DNA from: Haematobacter massiliensis
Lineage (GTDB): Bacteria > Pseudomonadota > Alphaproteobacteria > Rhodobacterales > Rhodobacteraceae
Assembly (NCBI RefSeq): GCF_000740795.1
Contig: NZ_JGYG01000005.1
Location: 62,001-126,000, forward strand
DNA length: 64,000 bases
Reading direction: 5' to 3'
Shown: positions 12,699 to 21,649 of the stretch, one piece after another
How the letters are laid out: every line of letters starts with the position of its first letter
How positions within the stretch are numbered: the first letter of the stretch is position 1
Translations under genes and position numbers: made by a program
Notes under the pieces: generated by a model
What the model was told of the DNA's origin: nothing
Database searches by the model: none
Seen by the model: only the letters and a program-made list of their open reading frames with translations

Positions 12699-14108
12699 TC
12701 AGTGCGTGGCGGGGGTGATCCGCCAAATCCGGTCGCCGACTGGGTCGTTCTCGCCGCGGGACTTGTTCACAGCGTAGATGTTGCCTTTGCCGTCGGCACG
12801 AAGCTGGTTCGGCATGCTGCCTGCGTCGAGGTTGGCCACGATCTTGCCATCGGTATCGACGACGGTGATCGTTCCCGCGCCCCGGTTGGCCACATAGGCC
12901 AGGCGGTTCACCGGGTCGAAGGCGACGTTCAGCGCACCGGCGCCGACTTCGACGTCATGGAGCACTTCGCCGCTGGTATTCGCAATCAGAAGGTTGTCGG
13001 TCTGCTGCGATGCCACGAAGATCAACCCGTCCTTCGCATCGAACGCCACACCGGAAGCACTGCGCGCGCCCGGAAGCGGGAAGACCTTCGTTTCACCTGT
13101 CGCCAGCGTGACGACCGCCGCTTCGTCCGAAAGCATGCTGACGGTGACGAGCGTGCCCCCCTCGGTGTCGATATCGAGGCTCATGACAGAGAAATCCCCG
13201 CCACGCTTGCCCGACTGAACCACGATGGGGTCCAGCTGCTCCAGCGTCTTGGTGTCAAAGACCTCGATATTGCCGGTCCCCGTCGCGCTCGCATAGGCAC
13301 GGGAGTTGGCCTCATCAATCACCACATCGCGGGCGTGGGCGACAGCGCCCGGCTCAAACTGCTTGACCAGCGATAGATCGGACTGCTGGTAGACCGCGAC
13401 GGTATTCTGACGCGTGTTGGTCACCCAGACATTGCCGTTCCTGTCATCCACCGCGACGCCGTAGACGGCGAACACGCCGCCATCACTACCGTCTGCCCGT
13501 GCGGGAGCGGCAGGAGGCGCGACCTGTGCCTGTACCTCGAGTGTCTTCGCATCGATCTTCAGCAGGGCGGAGTCCTTCACCGGCGGGCGGCCGATCGCAG
13601 AAGTGACGAAAACGGCATCGGTGGCATCGCTATGGGCGACCTGATAGAGTCCGCGTGTCACCAGACCGCTTTCGATAGCGAACTTTTCCTTGCCGGAGAC
13701 AGGAACATCGGGAGAGATTTTCAGCTCCACGACCGTGGCCGCCGCCGGTTTCTCTGCAATGACGACGATCGGTTGCAGCCCGGTGACGGCGTCGGCATCC
13801 AGCGTCAGATCGAACGAGAACTTGCCCTCTGCGTCGACAATGATCGGCCCGTCGGTATTGAGCACCGTCGGGCCACGGAGCAGTGTGATCTCCTGCCCAG
13901 GGATCAGGCGGTCACCGGCGATCCTGACCTTGCCACCTTTCAGGATGGCGCTGCCCGGTGCATCAGAGGCGGCGCGAACCATCCCCGCAAATCCGTCTGC
14001 GGAGGGGGTGAAGATCGTGTCGGCCAGAGCGGGGTTCGCCGCGGTTGCAAGAATCAGCGCCGTCACACCCAGCGAGGCGCGCAGGCGGCTGAACGGAAGA
14101 ATGGCCAT
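12699..14108 (-). CDS. YncE-like periplasmic beta-propeller protein
   Basis: A 469-aa secreted protein: signal peptide (about 30 residues, ending NPALA-DT), an Ig-like N-terminal part (about 45-150), then propeller blades with repeated YVANRGAGTITVVDTDGK-type strands. E. coli YncE, a propeller of this family, is known to be iron-regulated, which fits this position upstream of the siderophore importer. The molecular function of the family is not settled. The ATG at 14108 is chosen because AAGGAG lies 8 bp upstream; the frame extends 11 codons further. Confidence 0.75.
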   Translation of the reverse strand: MAILPFSRLRASLGVTALILATAANPALADTIFTPSADGFAGMVRAASDAPGSAILKGGKVRIAGDRLIPGQEITLLRGPTVLNTDGPIIVDAEGKFSFDLTLDADAVTGLQPIVVIAEKPAAATVVELKISPDVPVSGKEKFAIESGLVTRGLYQVAHSDATDAVFVTSAIGRPPVKDSALLKIDAKTLEVQAQVAPPAAPARADGSDGGVFAVYGVAVDDRNGNVWVTNTRQNTVAVYQQSDLSLVKQFEPGAVAHARDVVIDEANSRAYASATGTGNIEVFDTKTLEQLDPIVVQSGKRGGDFSVMSLDIDTEGGTLVTVSMLSDEAAVVTLATGETKVFPLPGARSASGVAFDAKDGLIFVASQQTDNLLIANTSGEVLHDVEVGAGALNVAFDPVNRLAYVANRGAGTITVVDTDGKIVANLDAGSMPNQLRADGKGNIYAVNKSRGENDPVGDRIWRITPATH

Positions 14109-14196
14109 GTCGGGACTCCTTGACCTCATGTCATCAGTCACTTGGCTGCCCGGGATTGTCCGGTCTGGCTTGGTTCGCGTGCAGCACTATATTTCC

Positions 14197-14209
14197 GACA
14201 AACTTTGTC
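14197..14209. promoter_or_regulatory. candidate operator GACAAACTTTGTC
   Basis: A perfect 6+1+6 palindrome lies in the 148-bp divergent promoter between the yncE-like gene and the esterase gene. It shares the GAC-N7-GTC framework with 6202-6214. Placement fits an iron-responsive repressor site acting on both directions. Confidence 0.45.
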
Positions 14210-14256
14210 AACCACAACCGGCGCGACCAGCGTTGGTCTCTATATGAAGAGACACC

Positions 14257-15096
14257 ATGCGGCAGATGGTAAAGGTGGGGCCGGAGCACGCCCTGCGACA
14301 AGCGGAACTGCTCATACTGCGCAGCGAAAATCCCACACATGAAATGGTGGAAAGAACTGTGGCCACAGGACCGGGGCACCGCATCTTCCTTGCCATCCCC
14401 CGGATCAGGCCACCGCAGAGCGGATGGCCCATCCTGTATCTGCTCGATGGCAATGCAGCCTATGACTATCTGACACCCGCGCATCTCGCCCTCGCCCCGG
14501 GGCTGGTCGTCGCCGGTATCGGTTATGACACCGACCGGCAGTTCGCACGGGAGCGCCGCACTCTGGATTTCACCGCCCCTGACGGTCCTGGCGATGGTAT
14601 CCGGCCCGACCCTGTCCACACCGGTCGTCTTGCCGGGGGAGGAGCGGTGTTTCTGGATCGGCTCACCGGGCCTTTGCGGGAGGCGGCAGAGCGGGGGTTG
14701 CGGATCGACCCGCAGCGCCGGACACTCTGGGGCCATTCCTTCGGTGGTCTTTTCACGCTCTACGCGCTGCTCTCGCGGCCCCGCGCCTTCACGCGCTACG
14801 CCGCCATCAGCCCGTCGATCTGGTGGGATGAGCCGCTGATCCGACGCGTTGCCGCACAATCCGCGGCTCTCGATCCGCCACCGCCGCTGCTCGTCGCACT
14901 CGGCGACCGCGAGAAGCGGTCAGGAAGCGACGGCCCGACGCCGGACGGCCCTGCCCCCGCCACGATACGCTTCCTCGAAACATTGCGGGAGTTTCCCGGA
15001 CTGCGGCCCGTCTTGCATGTGCTCCACGAGCATGCCCACATCCAGACCCTCCCAGGCTCGCTGCCGCTGGTGATCCCGTTTGCGGCTGAGGAGTGA
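14257..15096 (+). CDS. siderophore esterase (Fes/IroE-like alpha/beta hydrolase)
   Basis: A 279-aa alpha/beta hydrolase of the enterochelin-esterase family. The nucleophile Ser sits in WGHSFGGLFTLYALL, the early segment WPILYLLDGNAAYDYL is typical of the family, and the C-terminal HEHAHIQTLPGSLPL supplies the catalytic His. It should hydrolyse the ester bonds of a trilactone or DHB-Ser siderophore to free iron or recycle DHB-Ser units. No signal peptide is visible, so it acts in the cytosol like Fes. It is divergent from the yncE-like gene and shares its putative operator. Confidence 0.82.
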   Translation: MRQMVKVGPEHALRQAELLILRSENPTHEMVERTVATGPGHRIFLAIPRIRPPQSGWPILYLLDGNAAYDYLTPAHLALAPGLVVAGIGYDTDRQFARERRTLDFTAPDGPGDGIRPDPVHTGRLAGGGAVFLDRLTGPLREAAERGLRIDPQRRTLWGHSFGGLFTLYALLSRPRAFTRYAAISPSIWWDEPLIRRVAAQSAALDPPPPLLVALGDREKRSGSDGPTPDGPAPATIRFLETLREFPGLRPVLHVLHEHAHIQTLPGSLPLVIPFAAEE

Positions 15097-15615
15097 TCGC
15101 CCTCGACCAAGGCGCATTCGCGGAAATCGTCTAACCGGCGCGCGCTCCGCATCGTTCGCCCCGCGCGCGGGGCGAAGCTGACGGAACGGCTCGCGCGGCG
15201 GATCGGGGCACGCTTGCTTCCGCACGGGCAGTGTTTTCGCGGGTGGCGCCGGACGCGCCAGCCCTCGCACGGGTGTCGCTGCCCGAAAAGCATCTCTGTC
15301 GCCAAGGGCCCCCGGCCAGCAGCGCCCGCGCGGGTGTGGCTGCGCTTAACGGAAAGCATTCGTTCCTCCGTACAGACATCACAACACCTTTCCGATCACA
15401 CCCTCTGCACGGGCTTTCCGCCTCTGCCGGTCGCGGCAATGCGTGTCGCGCGTCTGGCTCCTTCCGCCTTCGTGGCGGGGCATCGCGCTTGAGAAAACCG
15501 CCGCGACTGGCGCATCGTCGGGGTTTCATCAAGCTGTCATCCATCTGGCCGCTCCCCGATCCTTGACCAGATGCTCTGGGCCATGCCAGTTCTGTGCGGC
15601 AACTCAGGGAAGACC
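15097..15615. other. 519-bp gap without a recognisable gene
   Basis: Open frames on both strands here translate to Arg/Ala/Ser-rich sequence without family features. The only structure I see is a perfect 22-bp GC-rich palindrome at 15155-15176, just after the esterase gene, which may act as a terminator although no T-run follows. Confidence 0.5.
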
Positions 15616-16245
15616 ATGGCCGCGACAACCAATCTTCTAGCTGGTATTCCAGTTCTCTTCGTCATGGCGACCGAGGCGGAATACGGCCCTGCCCTGCGCG
15701 CCCTCATCACGCCGTTGATCACCGGGGTCGGGCCGGTGGAGGGCGCGGTGGTCCTGACCGCTGCCTTGGCCGAAATGCGGCAGCGACCGCGACTGATCGT
15801 TTCGCTCGGCTCCGCCGGGTCACGGACCCTGGATCAGGCGCGTGTCTATCAGGTTTCCAAGGTCGCCTATCGCGATATGGACGCATCGGCTTTGGGATTT
15901 GAACGCGGTCTTACACCGTTTCTTAACCTGCCCGTGCAGATCGACCTTTTGCATCGCATTCCCGGCCTGCCCGATGCCAGCCTCTCTACCGGAGGAAATA
16001 TCGTCAGCGGCACAGCCTATGATCGGATCGAGGAAGATATGGTGGACATGGAAACCTTTGCCCATCTCCGCGCCGCGCACCGCTTCGGTATTCCCCTGAT
16101 CGGCCTGCGCGGAATATCTGACGGCGCCGCTGAATTGACCCATGTCACGGACTGGACCCAGTACTTGCATCTCATCGACGAACGGCTTGCGGCTGCGATT
16201 GCCATGCTCCGCACCGCTCTGGAAGACGAGGCGCTGAACATCTGA
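15616..16245 (+). CDS. mtnN: 5'-methylthioadenosine/S-adenosylhomocysteine nucleosidase
   Basis: A 209-aa MTAN/phosphorylase-family protein that should cleave adenine from MTA or SAH. Features are FVMATEAEYGPAL at the N terminus, the GVGPVEGA glycine-rich turn, LIVSLGSAGS, the substrate-binding Met-Glu in MVDMETFAHLRAA, and the catalytic Asp in LRGISDGAAE. It is slightly shorter than E. coli MtnN (about 232 aa). The ATG at 15616 follows AGGGA; upstream ATGs in frame lack a better site. No operon partner is evident. Confidence 0.85.
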   Translation: MAATTNLLAGIPVLFVMATEAEYGPALRALITPLITGVGPVEGAVVLTAALAEMRQRPRLIVSLGSAGSRTLDQARVYQVSKVAYRDMDASALGFERGLTPFLNLPVQIDLLHRIPGLPDASLSTGGNIVSGTAYDRIEEDMVDMETFAHLRAAHRFGIPLIGLRGISDGAAELTHVTDWTQYLHLIDERLAAAIAMLRTALEDEALNI

Positions 16246-16853
16246 GGGAGGTTGCTTCTGCGCTCCGGCCTTGGGAGCGCGGGGAACCGGCAGGCGGGCA
16301 CAAGATCGGACCGAAACCGCTCAAGTGCAGGTTATCGCGAGCCTGATGCTCCGACATGGACTTACCGCAGGCTGCGGTCAGAGACATTGAGCGCAAAGCA
16401 GGAAGCCTGCGCCGCACATGGCGGGCGCCATTGGAGAGATCGTCTCGATCACGACTGCAATCCTATCCGGTCAGCACCCTTCCGCTATCTGGATCCTCTG
16501 GATGGGCGTATCGATTTAAGCGCCCACGCTCCCCGGGGATCTTCAGAACTCCAGCCATGTCTCTTCCTGCAATCAGCCGGTCGAGGGGATGCGGAGACGG
16601 TCGCCATCCAGCAACCCTCTGTCCGTCGGGTCGAGCGAGCGTAGCACTCCCCCTCCCCGTCTTCCCCGGCCGGCTCCTGGCCACGCCGCGCAGGCGGGGC
16701 ACTTGATGTAGAGCGACAACTCCTCCCCGCTCGAAAGGGTCTCATACATTCATGGCCATTATCGACCTTGGCTCGTTCGTTCCGCGTTGCTCGACAGCCT
16801 TCTCGACAGGGTCGCAGCTTTGAGATGCAACGCCGGACAGGAGGTGGCAGGTC
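16246..16853. other. 608-bp gap without a recognisable gene
   Basis: A 7-bp GC stem at 16260-16280, right after the nucleosidase gene, could stop transcription but has no T-run. The remaining open frames on both strands overlap one another and show no family features. It may be decayed sequence. Confidence 0.45.
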
Positions 16854-18143
16854 TTAGCAGGCCGGGCGGAAATCCAGCCCTGGATCAATGCTGGTGGGAC
16901 GGTCCTTGAGCGAGAGCGCGGCCGTCACGGCCGGTGTCCGGCTGATCACACGCCCGCCACGGAGCACGAAAAGCCGCGTCGGCTTGAGCCGAATGGCCTC
17001 CGTCACATCGGCGGCCTGCAAGACCACCATATCGGCCCTGCAGCCCGGGGCCAAACCGTAATCCGCAAGGCCCATCGCCCGCGCCGGGTTCAGCGTGACC
17101 GCCTCGAAAAGCCGGGTCTTGTCCGCGACGCTGCCCATCTGTGCGACATGGACGGCCATATGTGCGACCTCGATCATGTCTGCCGCGCCCATGGAATACC
17201 AGGGGTCCATGCAGCAATCCTGCCCCAGAGAGACATTGATCCCCGCCGCCATCAGCTCCGGCACCCGTGTCATGCCGCGCCGCTTCGGATAGGTGTCATG
17301 TCGTCCTTGAAGCATGATGTTGATGAGAGGATTGGGGATCGCATGGATTTGCGCCTCCACCATCAGCGGGATGAGCTTGGAGACGTAGTAATTGTCCATG
17401 GAATGCATAGAGCTGAGATGCGAACCCGTCACCCTCCCCTCGAGACCGAACCGGATTGTCTGCGCGGTCAGCGTTTCGACATGACGGCTCAAGGGGTCAT
17501 CGGTCTCATCGCAATGCATGTCGACCCGGAGGCCACGGTCTGCGGCGATACGGCAGAGCGCTTCGACGGAGGCACGGCCCTCTTCCATGGTACGTTCGAA
17601 ATGCGGGATGCCGCCGACGATCTCCACCCCCATGTCCAACGCCCGTTCCAGCGCGGCGGCGCCGTCAGGCGTGCGGTAGTAACCATCCTGGGGGAAAGCC
17701 ACCAGTTGCAGGTCGATGTAGTCCCGGACGCGATCGCGGACTTCCAGAAGCGCCTCTGCCGTCACCAAGCGTGGATCGGAAGTATCCACATGGCTGCGGA
17801 TGTGCAAAAGACCCTGGCTGACCGCGAGATCGCAGTAGCGGAGCGCCCGCTCCACCAGCGCCTCCCTTGTCAGCAACGGGCGGAGCTCCCCCCAGAGTGC
17901 GATACCCTCCAGCAACGTGCCCGAGACGTTCATCCGCGGCAGCCCAAGAGAGAGGGTCGCATCCATATGGAAATGCGGATCACAGAAGGCGGGGCTGACG
18001 AGCCGCCCGGTGGCGTCGATCACCTGACCTGCCTCGGCGGTAATCCCCGGCTCCACCGCGGCGATGTGACCGGCTCTTATGGCAATATCGACGCCTTGTC
18101 GCCCATCGGGAAGGTTGGCATTGCGGACCAGGGTATCGAACAT
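16854..18143 (-). CDS. CodA-like deaminase, probably 5-methylcytosine/cytosine deaminase
   Basis: A 429-aa amidohydrolase-superfamily protein aligning by eye with E. coli cytosine deaminase through its length: DPHFHMD (metal His pair), HIRSHVDTSDP, LVAFPQDG, GGIPHFERT, DMHCDETDD (metal His and catalytic Glu), GSHLSSMHS, NPLINIMLQGRHDTYPKRRG and GQDCCMDPW. The metal Asp (equivalent to E. coli Asp313) is kept, while the next residue, Asp314 in E. coli, is Cys. That change is reported for enzymes that accept 5-methylcytosine. The start at 18143 is 11 bp after the permease stop; the frame extends into the permease gene but that is not homologous. It is the last gene of the importer operon. Confidence 0.85.
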   Translation of the reverse strand: MFDTLVRNANLPDGRQGVDIAIRAGHIAAVEPGITAEAGQVIDATGRLVSPAFCDPHFHMDATLSLGLPRMNVSGTLLEGIALWGELRPLLTREALVERALRYCDLAVSQGLLHIRSHVDTSDPRLVTAEALLEVRDRVRDYIDLQLVAFPQDGYYRTPDGAAALERALDMGVEIVGGIPHFERTMEEGRASVEALCRIAADRGLRVDMHCDETDDPLSRHVETLTAQTIRFGLEGRVTGSHLSSMHSMDNYYVSKLIPLMVEAQIHAIPNPLINIMLQGRHDTYPKRRGMTRVPELMAAGINVSLGQDCCMDPWYSMGAADMIEVAHMAVHVAQMGSVADKTRLFEAVTLNPARAMGLADYGLAPGCRADMVVLQAADVTEAIRLKPTRLFVLRGGRVISRTPAVTAALSLKDRPTSIDPGLDFRPAC

Positions 18144-18154
18144 CGGATGGCCTT

Positions 18155-19099
18155 TCAGCGTTCGCCGCGGCGATAGGGTTGCATGAGCGCCTGCGGCACG
18201 CGGGCGCGGCGCGCCATGACCGCCAACGCGACAATGGCGAGCACATAGGGTGTCATGAGGAATATCTGATAAGGGATCTGGCCGCTGAAACCAGCCTGAA
18301 GACGGAGTTGAAACGCATCGAAGAACGCGAAAAGCAGCGCCCCTGCAAGCGCGCGGAGAGGCCGCCACGAAGCAAAGACCACCAGCGCGATACAGATCCA
18401 TCCCCGCCCCTGCACCATGGTCGGGATAAAACTGTCGAAGGCCGAGAGCGTGAGGAACGCCCCTCCAACGCCCATCAGGGCCGAACCCGCGATCACCGCT
18501 CCATAGCGCACAACCATCGGATTGATCCCCTGCGCTTCGGCGGCATGGGGGTTTTCGCCGGTCATGCGGATCGCGAGGCCAAGCGGCGTACCGAAAAGGA
18601 GCCAGGCCATCAGCAGCGCCAGCGCAAAAGCGAGGTAGGTGGGCGCGGTCTGGGTGAACAGCGCCGGGCCGAAGAACGGCAAATCCGACAGGCCGGGGAT
18701 GACGAGCGGAGCAAAGGGCGTGATCTTGGGCGGGGTGCCTTGGATCGCGACAAGCAGCCGAAAGAGATAGTAGCTGAGGCTCGAGGCGAAAAGCGTGATC
18801 CCAAGGCCCACGACATGCTGTGAAAGGCCGAGCGTCACCGTCAATACGGCATGGAGCAGGCCAAAGAGCGCCCCCGCAGCCGCAGCCACGATCAGCCCCG
18901 TCCAGAGATCATACCCGTGAAAGACCGCCAGCCAGCCAATCATGGCACCAAAGGTCATGATCCCCTCGATTCCTAGATTGAGCACCCCCGCTCGCTCGCA
19001 GAGCAGCGCGCCCAGCGTGCCAAGGATCAGCGGTGTCGCAATCCGCAGCACTGCCGCCCAGAGACCGGCGGAGGCGAGTATGTCCAAAAGAGCTATCAT
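18155..19099 (-). CDS. nucleoside/nucleobase ABC permease (NupC-like)
   Basis: A 314-aa permease of the branched-chain/Bmp type with about eight helices, starting IATPLILGTLGALLCERAGVLNLGIEGIM, the family hallmark. GLAIRMTGENPHAAEAQGIN precedes the ATPase-coupling loop. Its ATG overlaps the upstream permease stop by 4 bp. It forms a heterodimer with the product of 19096-20145. Confidence 0.87.
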   Translation of the reverse strand: MIALLDILASAGLWAAVLRIATPLILGTLGALLCERAGVLNLGIEGIMTFGAMIGWLAVFHGYDLWTGLIVAAAAGALFGLLHAVLTVTLGLSQHVVGLGITLFASSLSYYLFRLLVAIQGTPPKITPFAPLVIPGLSDLPFFGPALFTQTAPTYLAFALALLMAWLLFGTPLGLAIRMTGENPHAAEAQGINPMVVRYGAVIAGSALMGVGGAFLTLSAFDSFIPTMVQGRGWICIALVVFASWRPLRALAGALLFAFFDAFQLRLQAGFSGQIPYQIFLMTPYVLAIVALAVMARRARVPQALMQPYRRGER

Positions 19100-20145
19100 C
19101 GACGGATCCTGTACTGCGTGAAGAACAGCGCAACGAGCATCGACAGCAGGGCAACCGACACGGTGACATCCGCAATGTAACTTGGAACAGCGAGCGCCCG
19201 GCTCATGGCATCGGCGCCCACGAACATCGCGGCGGTGAAGAGCGCGGCAAGGACAACCCCAAGCGGGCTGAGGTTCGCCAGCATTGCCACCACGATGCCA
19301 GAGTAACCGTAACCCGGAGAAAGTTCCGTCGTCACATAGCCCATGACGCCCATCACCTCCATCGCGCCCGCGAGGCCCGCCAGCCCCCCCGAGATCACGG
19401 CGATCCCGATCAGCGTTCGCCGGAGAGGCACCCCCGCAAAAGCCGCACCTGCCGGACTCAGACCCGCCGCCCGCCCCTGCATCCCGAAAACGGTTCGCGC
19501 CTGAACCCACTGGATCACGATCGCCAACCCCAGGGCGATGATCAGGCCAACATGCAGCCGCGACCGTGCCACGATGGCCGGCAGGGTTGCATTACCATCG
19601 ACCGGGATCGACTGGGGCCAGCCGAAAGCCATCGGATCCTTCAGCACTGTGTCGATCAGCATGGAGACGAAGAGAATGGCGACGAAGTTGAGCAGAAGAG
19701 TTGTCACCACCTCATCCACCCCGAAGCGGAGCCGGAGCCACAAGGGAATGAGCAGAAGGACAGCTCCGGCAGCGGCACCTGTCAGGAACAGCAGCGGGAT
19801 TTGAACGAATGCGGGCAATCCGGCAAGAGCCGTGCCGCTTATCGCTGCAACCGCTATGGCGCCCATGTAGAATTGACCCTCCCCGCCGATGTTCCACAGC
19901 CGCGCCCGGAACGCGACAGCGGCGGCAAGCCCTGTCAGGATCAACGGGATCGCCCGCGTCAGGGTCTCCGTTATTGCGAGCCGGGAGCCAAAGGCGCCGC
20001 TGGCGATCCGGCCGAACGCATCCAGCACGGGAGCGCCCGCAATGGCGATAAGCCCTCCGGTAAGGAGCAGCGCGACTGCAACAGCGATCAGCGGCGCAAG
20101 CATGATGAGCGCCGCAGGCCGTTCTGCACGGCGTTCAAACCGCAT
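19096..20145 (-). CDS. nucleoside/nucleobase ABC permease (NupB-like)
   Basis: A 349-aa permease with about ten hydrophobic segments. Family features are RAIPLILTGLAAAVAFRARLWNIGGEGQ near residues 65-92 and LSPGYGYSGIVVAMLANLSP near 275-294. Its start overlaps the 3' end of the ATPase gene by 11 bp. Together with the following permease it forms the channel of a Bmp-dependent importer. Confidence 0.87.
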   Translation of the reverse strand: MRFERRAERPAALIMLAPLIAVAVALLLTGGLIAIAGAPVLDAFGRIASGAFGSRLAITETLTRAIPLILTGLAAAVAFRARLWNIGGEGQFYMGAIAVAAISGTALAGLPAFVQIPLLFLTGAAAGAVLLLIPLWLRLRFGVDEVVTTLLLNFVAILFVSMLIDTVLKDPMAFGWPQSIPVDGNATLPAIVARSRLHVGLIIALGLAIVIQWVQARTVFGMQGRAAGLSPAGAAFAGVPLRRTLIGIAVISGGLAGLAGAMEVMGVMGYVTTELSPGYGYSGIVVAMLANLSPLGVVLAALFTAAMFVGADAMSRALAVPSYIADVTVSVALLSMLVALFFTQYRIRR

Positions 20146-21649
20146 CTGTCGCCTCCCACTCTCCCGCCATCATCAGACCGAGCCGCCTTGCATCGGCGGA
20201 CTCCGTCGGAATGGCGGGCGAAAGGCGTCCGCCCATGATGGCGTGAATCCGATCCGACAGCGCCATGACCTCCTCCAGATCTTCAGAGATGAGCAGGATC
20301 GCCGTACCCTGCCGCCGGGCGTCGAGCAGGCGCTCGTGCACAGCCGCGACGGCTCCCTCGTCCAGCCCGCGCGCCGGCTGCGCGGCGATGAGGACGCGAG
20401 GACGTTCGATCAGGTTGCGGCCAAGGATGAGCTTCTGCATGTTCCCCCCTGAGAGCAGCCGAATTCGGCTGGTCGGTGTGCCGCCCCGCACGTCGAACCG
20501 GGTGATGATCTCCTGCGTGCGCGCGATGGCCGCCTGCTGATTGACGAGACCAAGGCGAGAGTACTGTGCAAGACGCTCCAGCACGACATTCTCCCACAAC
20601 GTCATCTCCCCAACCGTCCCCTCATGGTTCCGGTCCTCCGGGATCCGGCCGATCCCCGCCGCTATGGCCATGGGAACCGTCAGCCGGTCCAGCCGCTCTC
20701 CGTTCAGCATGAGATCGCCCTCCGTCCAGCGTGTCATGCCGCCCAGCACCTTTGCGAGCGGTGCCTGACCGTTCCCGGACACCCCTATAACGCCAAGGAT
20801 CTCGCCCGCATGGAGGCGGAAGCTCACGGATTTCAGCCGATCCACGCCCCCCTCCCGAAGCGACAACCCTGCTGCCTCCAGAACGATTGGGCCAGGCGTC
20901 GCAGGCGCGCGGCGCGGGCGTTCAACCGCGCGACCCACCATCAGTTCGGCCAGTTCGCCCTTGCTCGTCTCCGCCGCGCGCCGCTCCGCCACGAGCTTCC
21001 CGCCACGGAGAACCGCCACCCGATCGGCGGTGGCCATCACCTCCTCCAGCTTGTGTGAGATGAAGATCAGCGACAGACCCTGCCGGGCCATCTCCTTGAG
21101 GGTGGAGAACAGGCGGGCGGATTCCTGAGTCGTCAGAACGGCGGTCGGTTCGTCAAGAACAAGGATTTGCGCATCGTTATAGAGCGCCTTGAGAATCTCC
21201 ACCCGTTGCTGCTCTCCCACCGAGAGATCACCCAGTCGCGCTTCCGGCACGACGCTGAGACCGAACCTGTCGGAGATCGCCATGAGTTTTGCCCGCGCGG
21301 CCCCTGTCGCAGAGCGCGGGCGCCAGAGGCTCTCCGTCCCCGTCATCACGTTCTCCAGCACCGTAAGATTGGGCGCGAGTGAGAAGTGCTGGTGCACCAT
21401 GCCGATCCCCGCTCGTATCGCCGCGCGCGGTCGGCCCGGTGGCAGATCCGCGCCCATGACCCGGATATGGCCTGTATCCGGGGTGTAATGGCCAAAAAGA
21501 ATGCTCATCAGCGTCGTCTTGCCTGCGCCATTCTCTCCCAGCAGAGCGAGGATCTCTCCCCTTCCCAATGTCAGCGTAATCGCGTCGTTCGCCAGCGTAT
21601 TGCCAAAGCGTTTGGAGACATCGACGATCTCGAGCACGGCATCGGTCAT
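20135..21649 (-). CDS. double ABC ATPase for nucleoside/nucleobase import (NupA-like)
   Basis: A 504-aa tandem ATPase. The first domain has Walker A GENGAGKTTLM, signature LSVGEQQRVEILKAL and Walker B ILVLDEPTAVL. The second has the degenerate Walker A IGVSGNGQAPL, LSGGNMQKLILGRNL and LIAAQPARGLDEGA, which is normal for this family (two unequal sites). The start at 21649 overlaps the amidase stop by 4 bp. Confidence 0.88.
   Translation of the reverse strand: MTDAVLEIVDVSKRFGNTLANDAITLTLGRGEILALLGENGAGKTTLMSILFGHYTPDTGHIRVMGADLPPGRPRAAIRAGIGMVHQHFSLAPNLTVLENVMTGTESLWRPRSATGAARAKLMAISDRFGLSVVPEARLGDLSVGEQQRVEILKALYNDAQILVLDEPTAVLTTQESARLFSTLKEMARQGLSLIFISHKLEEVMATADRVAVLRGGKLVAERRAAETSKGELAELMVGRAVERPRRAPATPGPIVLEAAGLSLREGGVDRLKSVSFRLHAGEILGVIGVSGNGQAPLAKVLGGMTRWTEGDLMLNGERLDRLTVPMAIAAGIGRIPEDRNHEGTVGEMTLWENVVLERLAQYSRLGLVNQQAAIARTQEIITRFDVRGGTPTSRIRLLSGGNMQKLILGRNLIERPRVLIAAQPARGLDEGAVAAVHERLLDARRQGTAILLISEDLEEVMALSDRIHAIMGGRLSPAIPTESADARRLGLMMAGEWEATDAV

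Noticed and set aside
15131-15628. 165-codon minus-strand frame
   Set aside because: Arg/Ala/Ser-rich low-complexity translation typical of spurious frames in GC-rich intergenic DNA.
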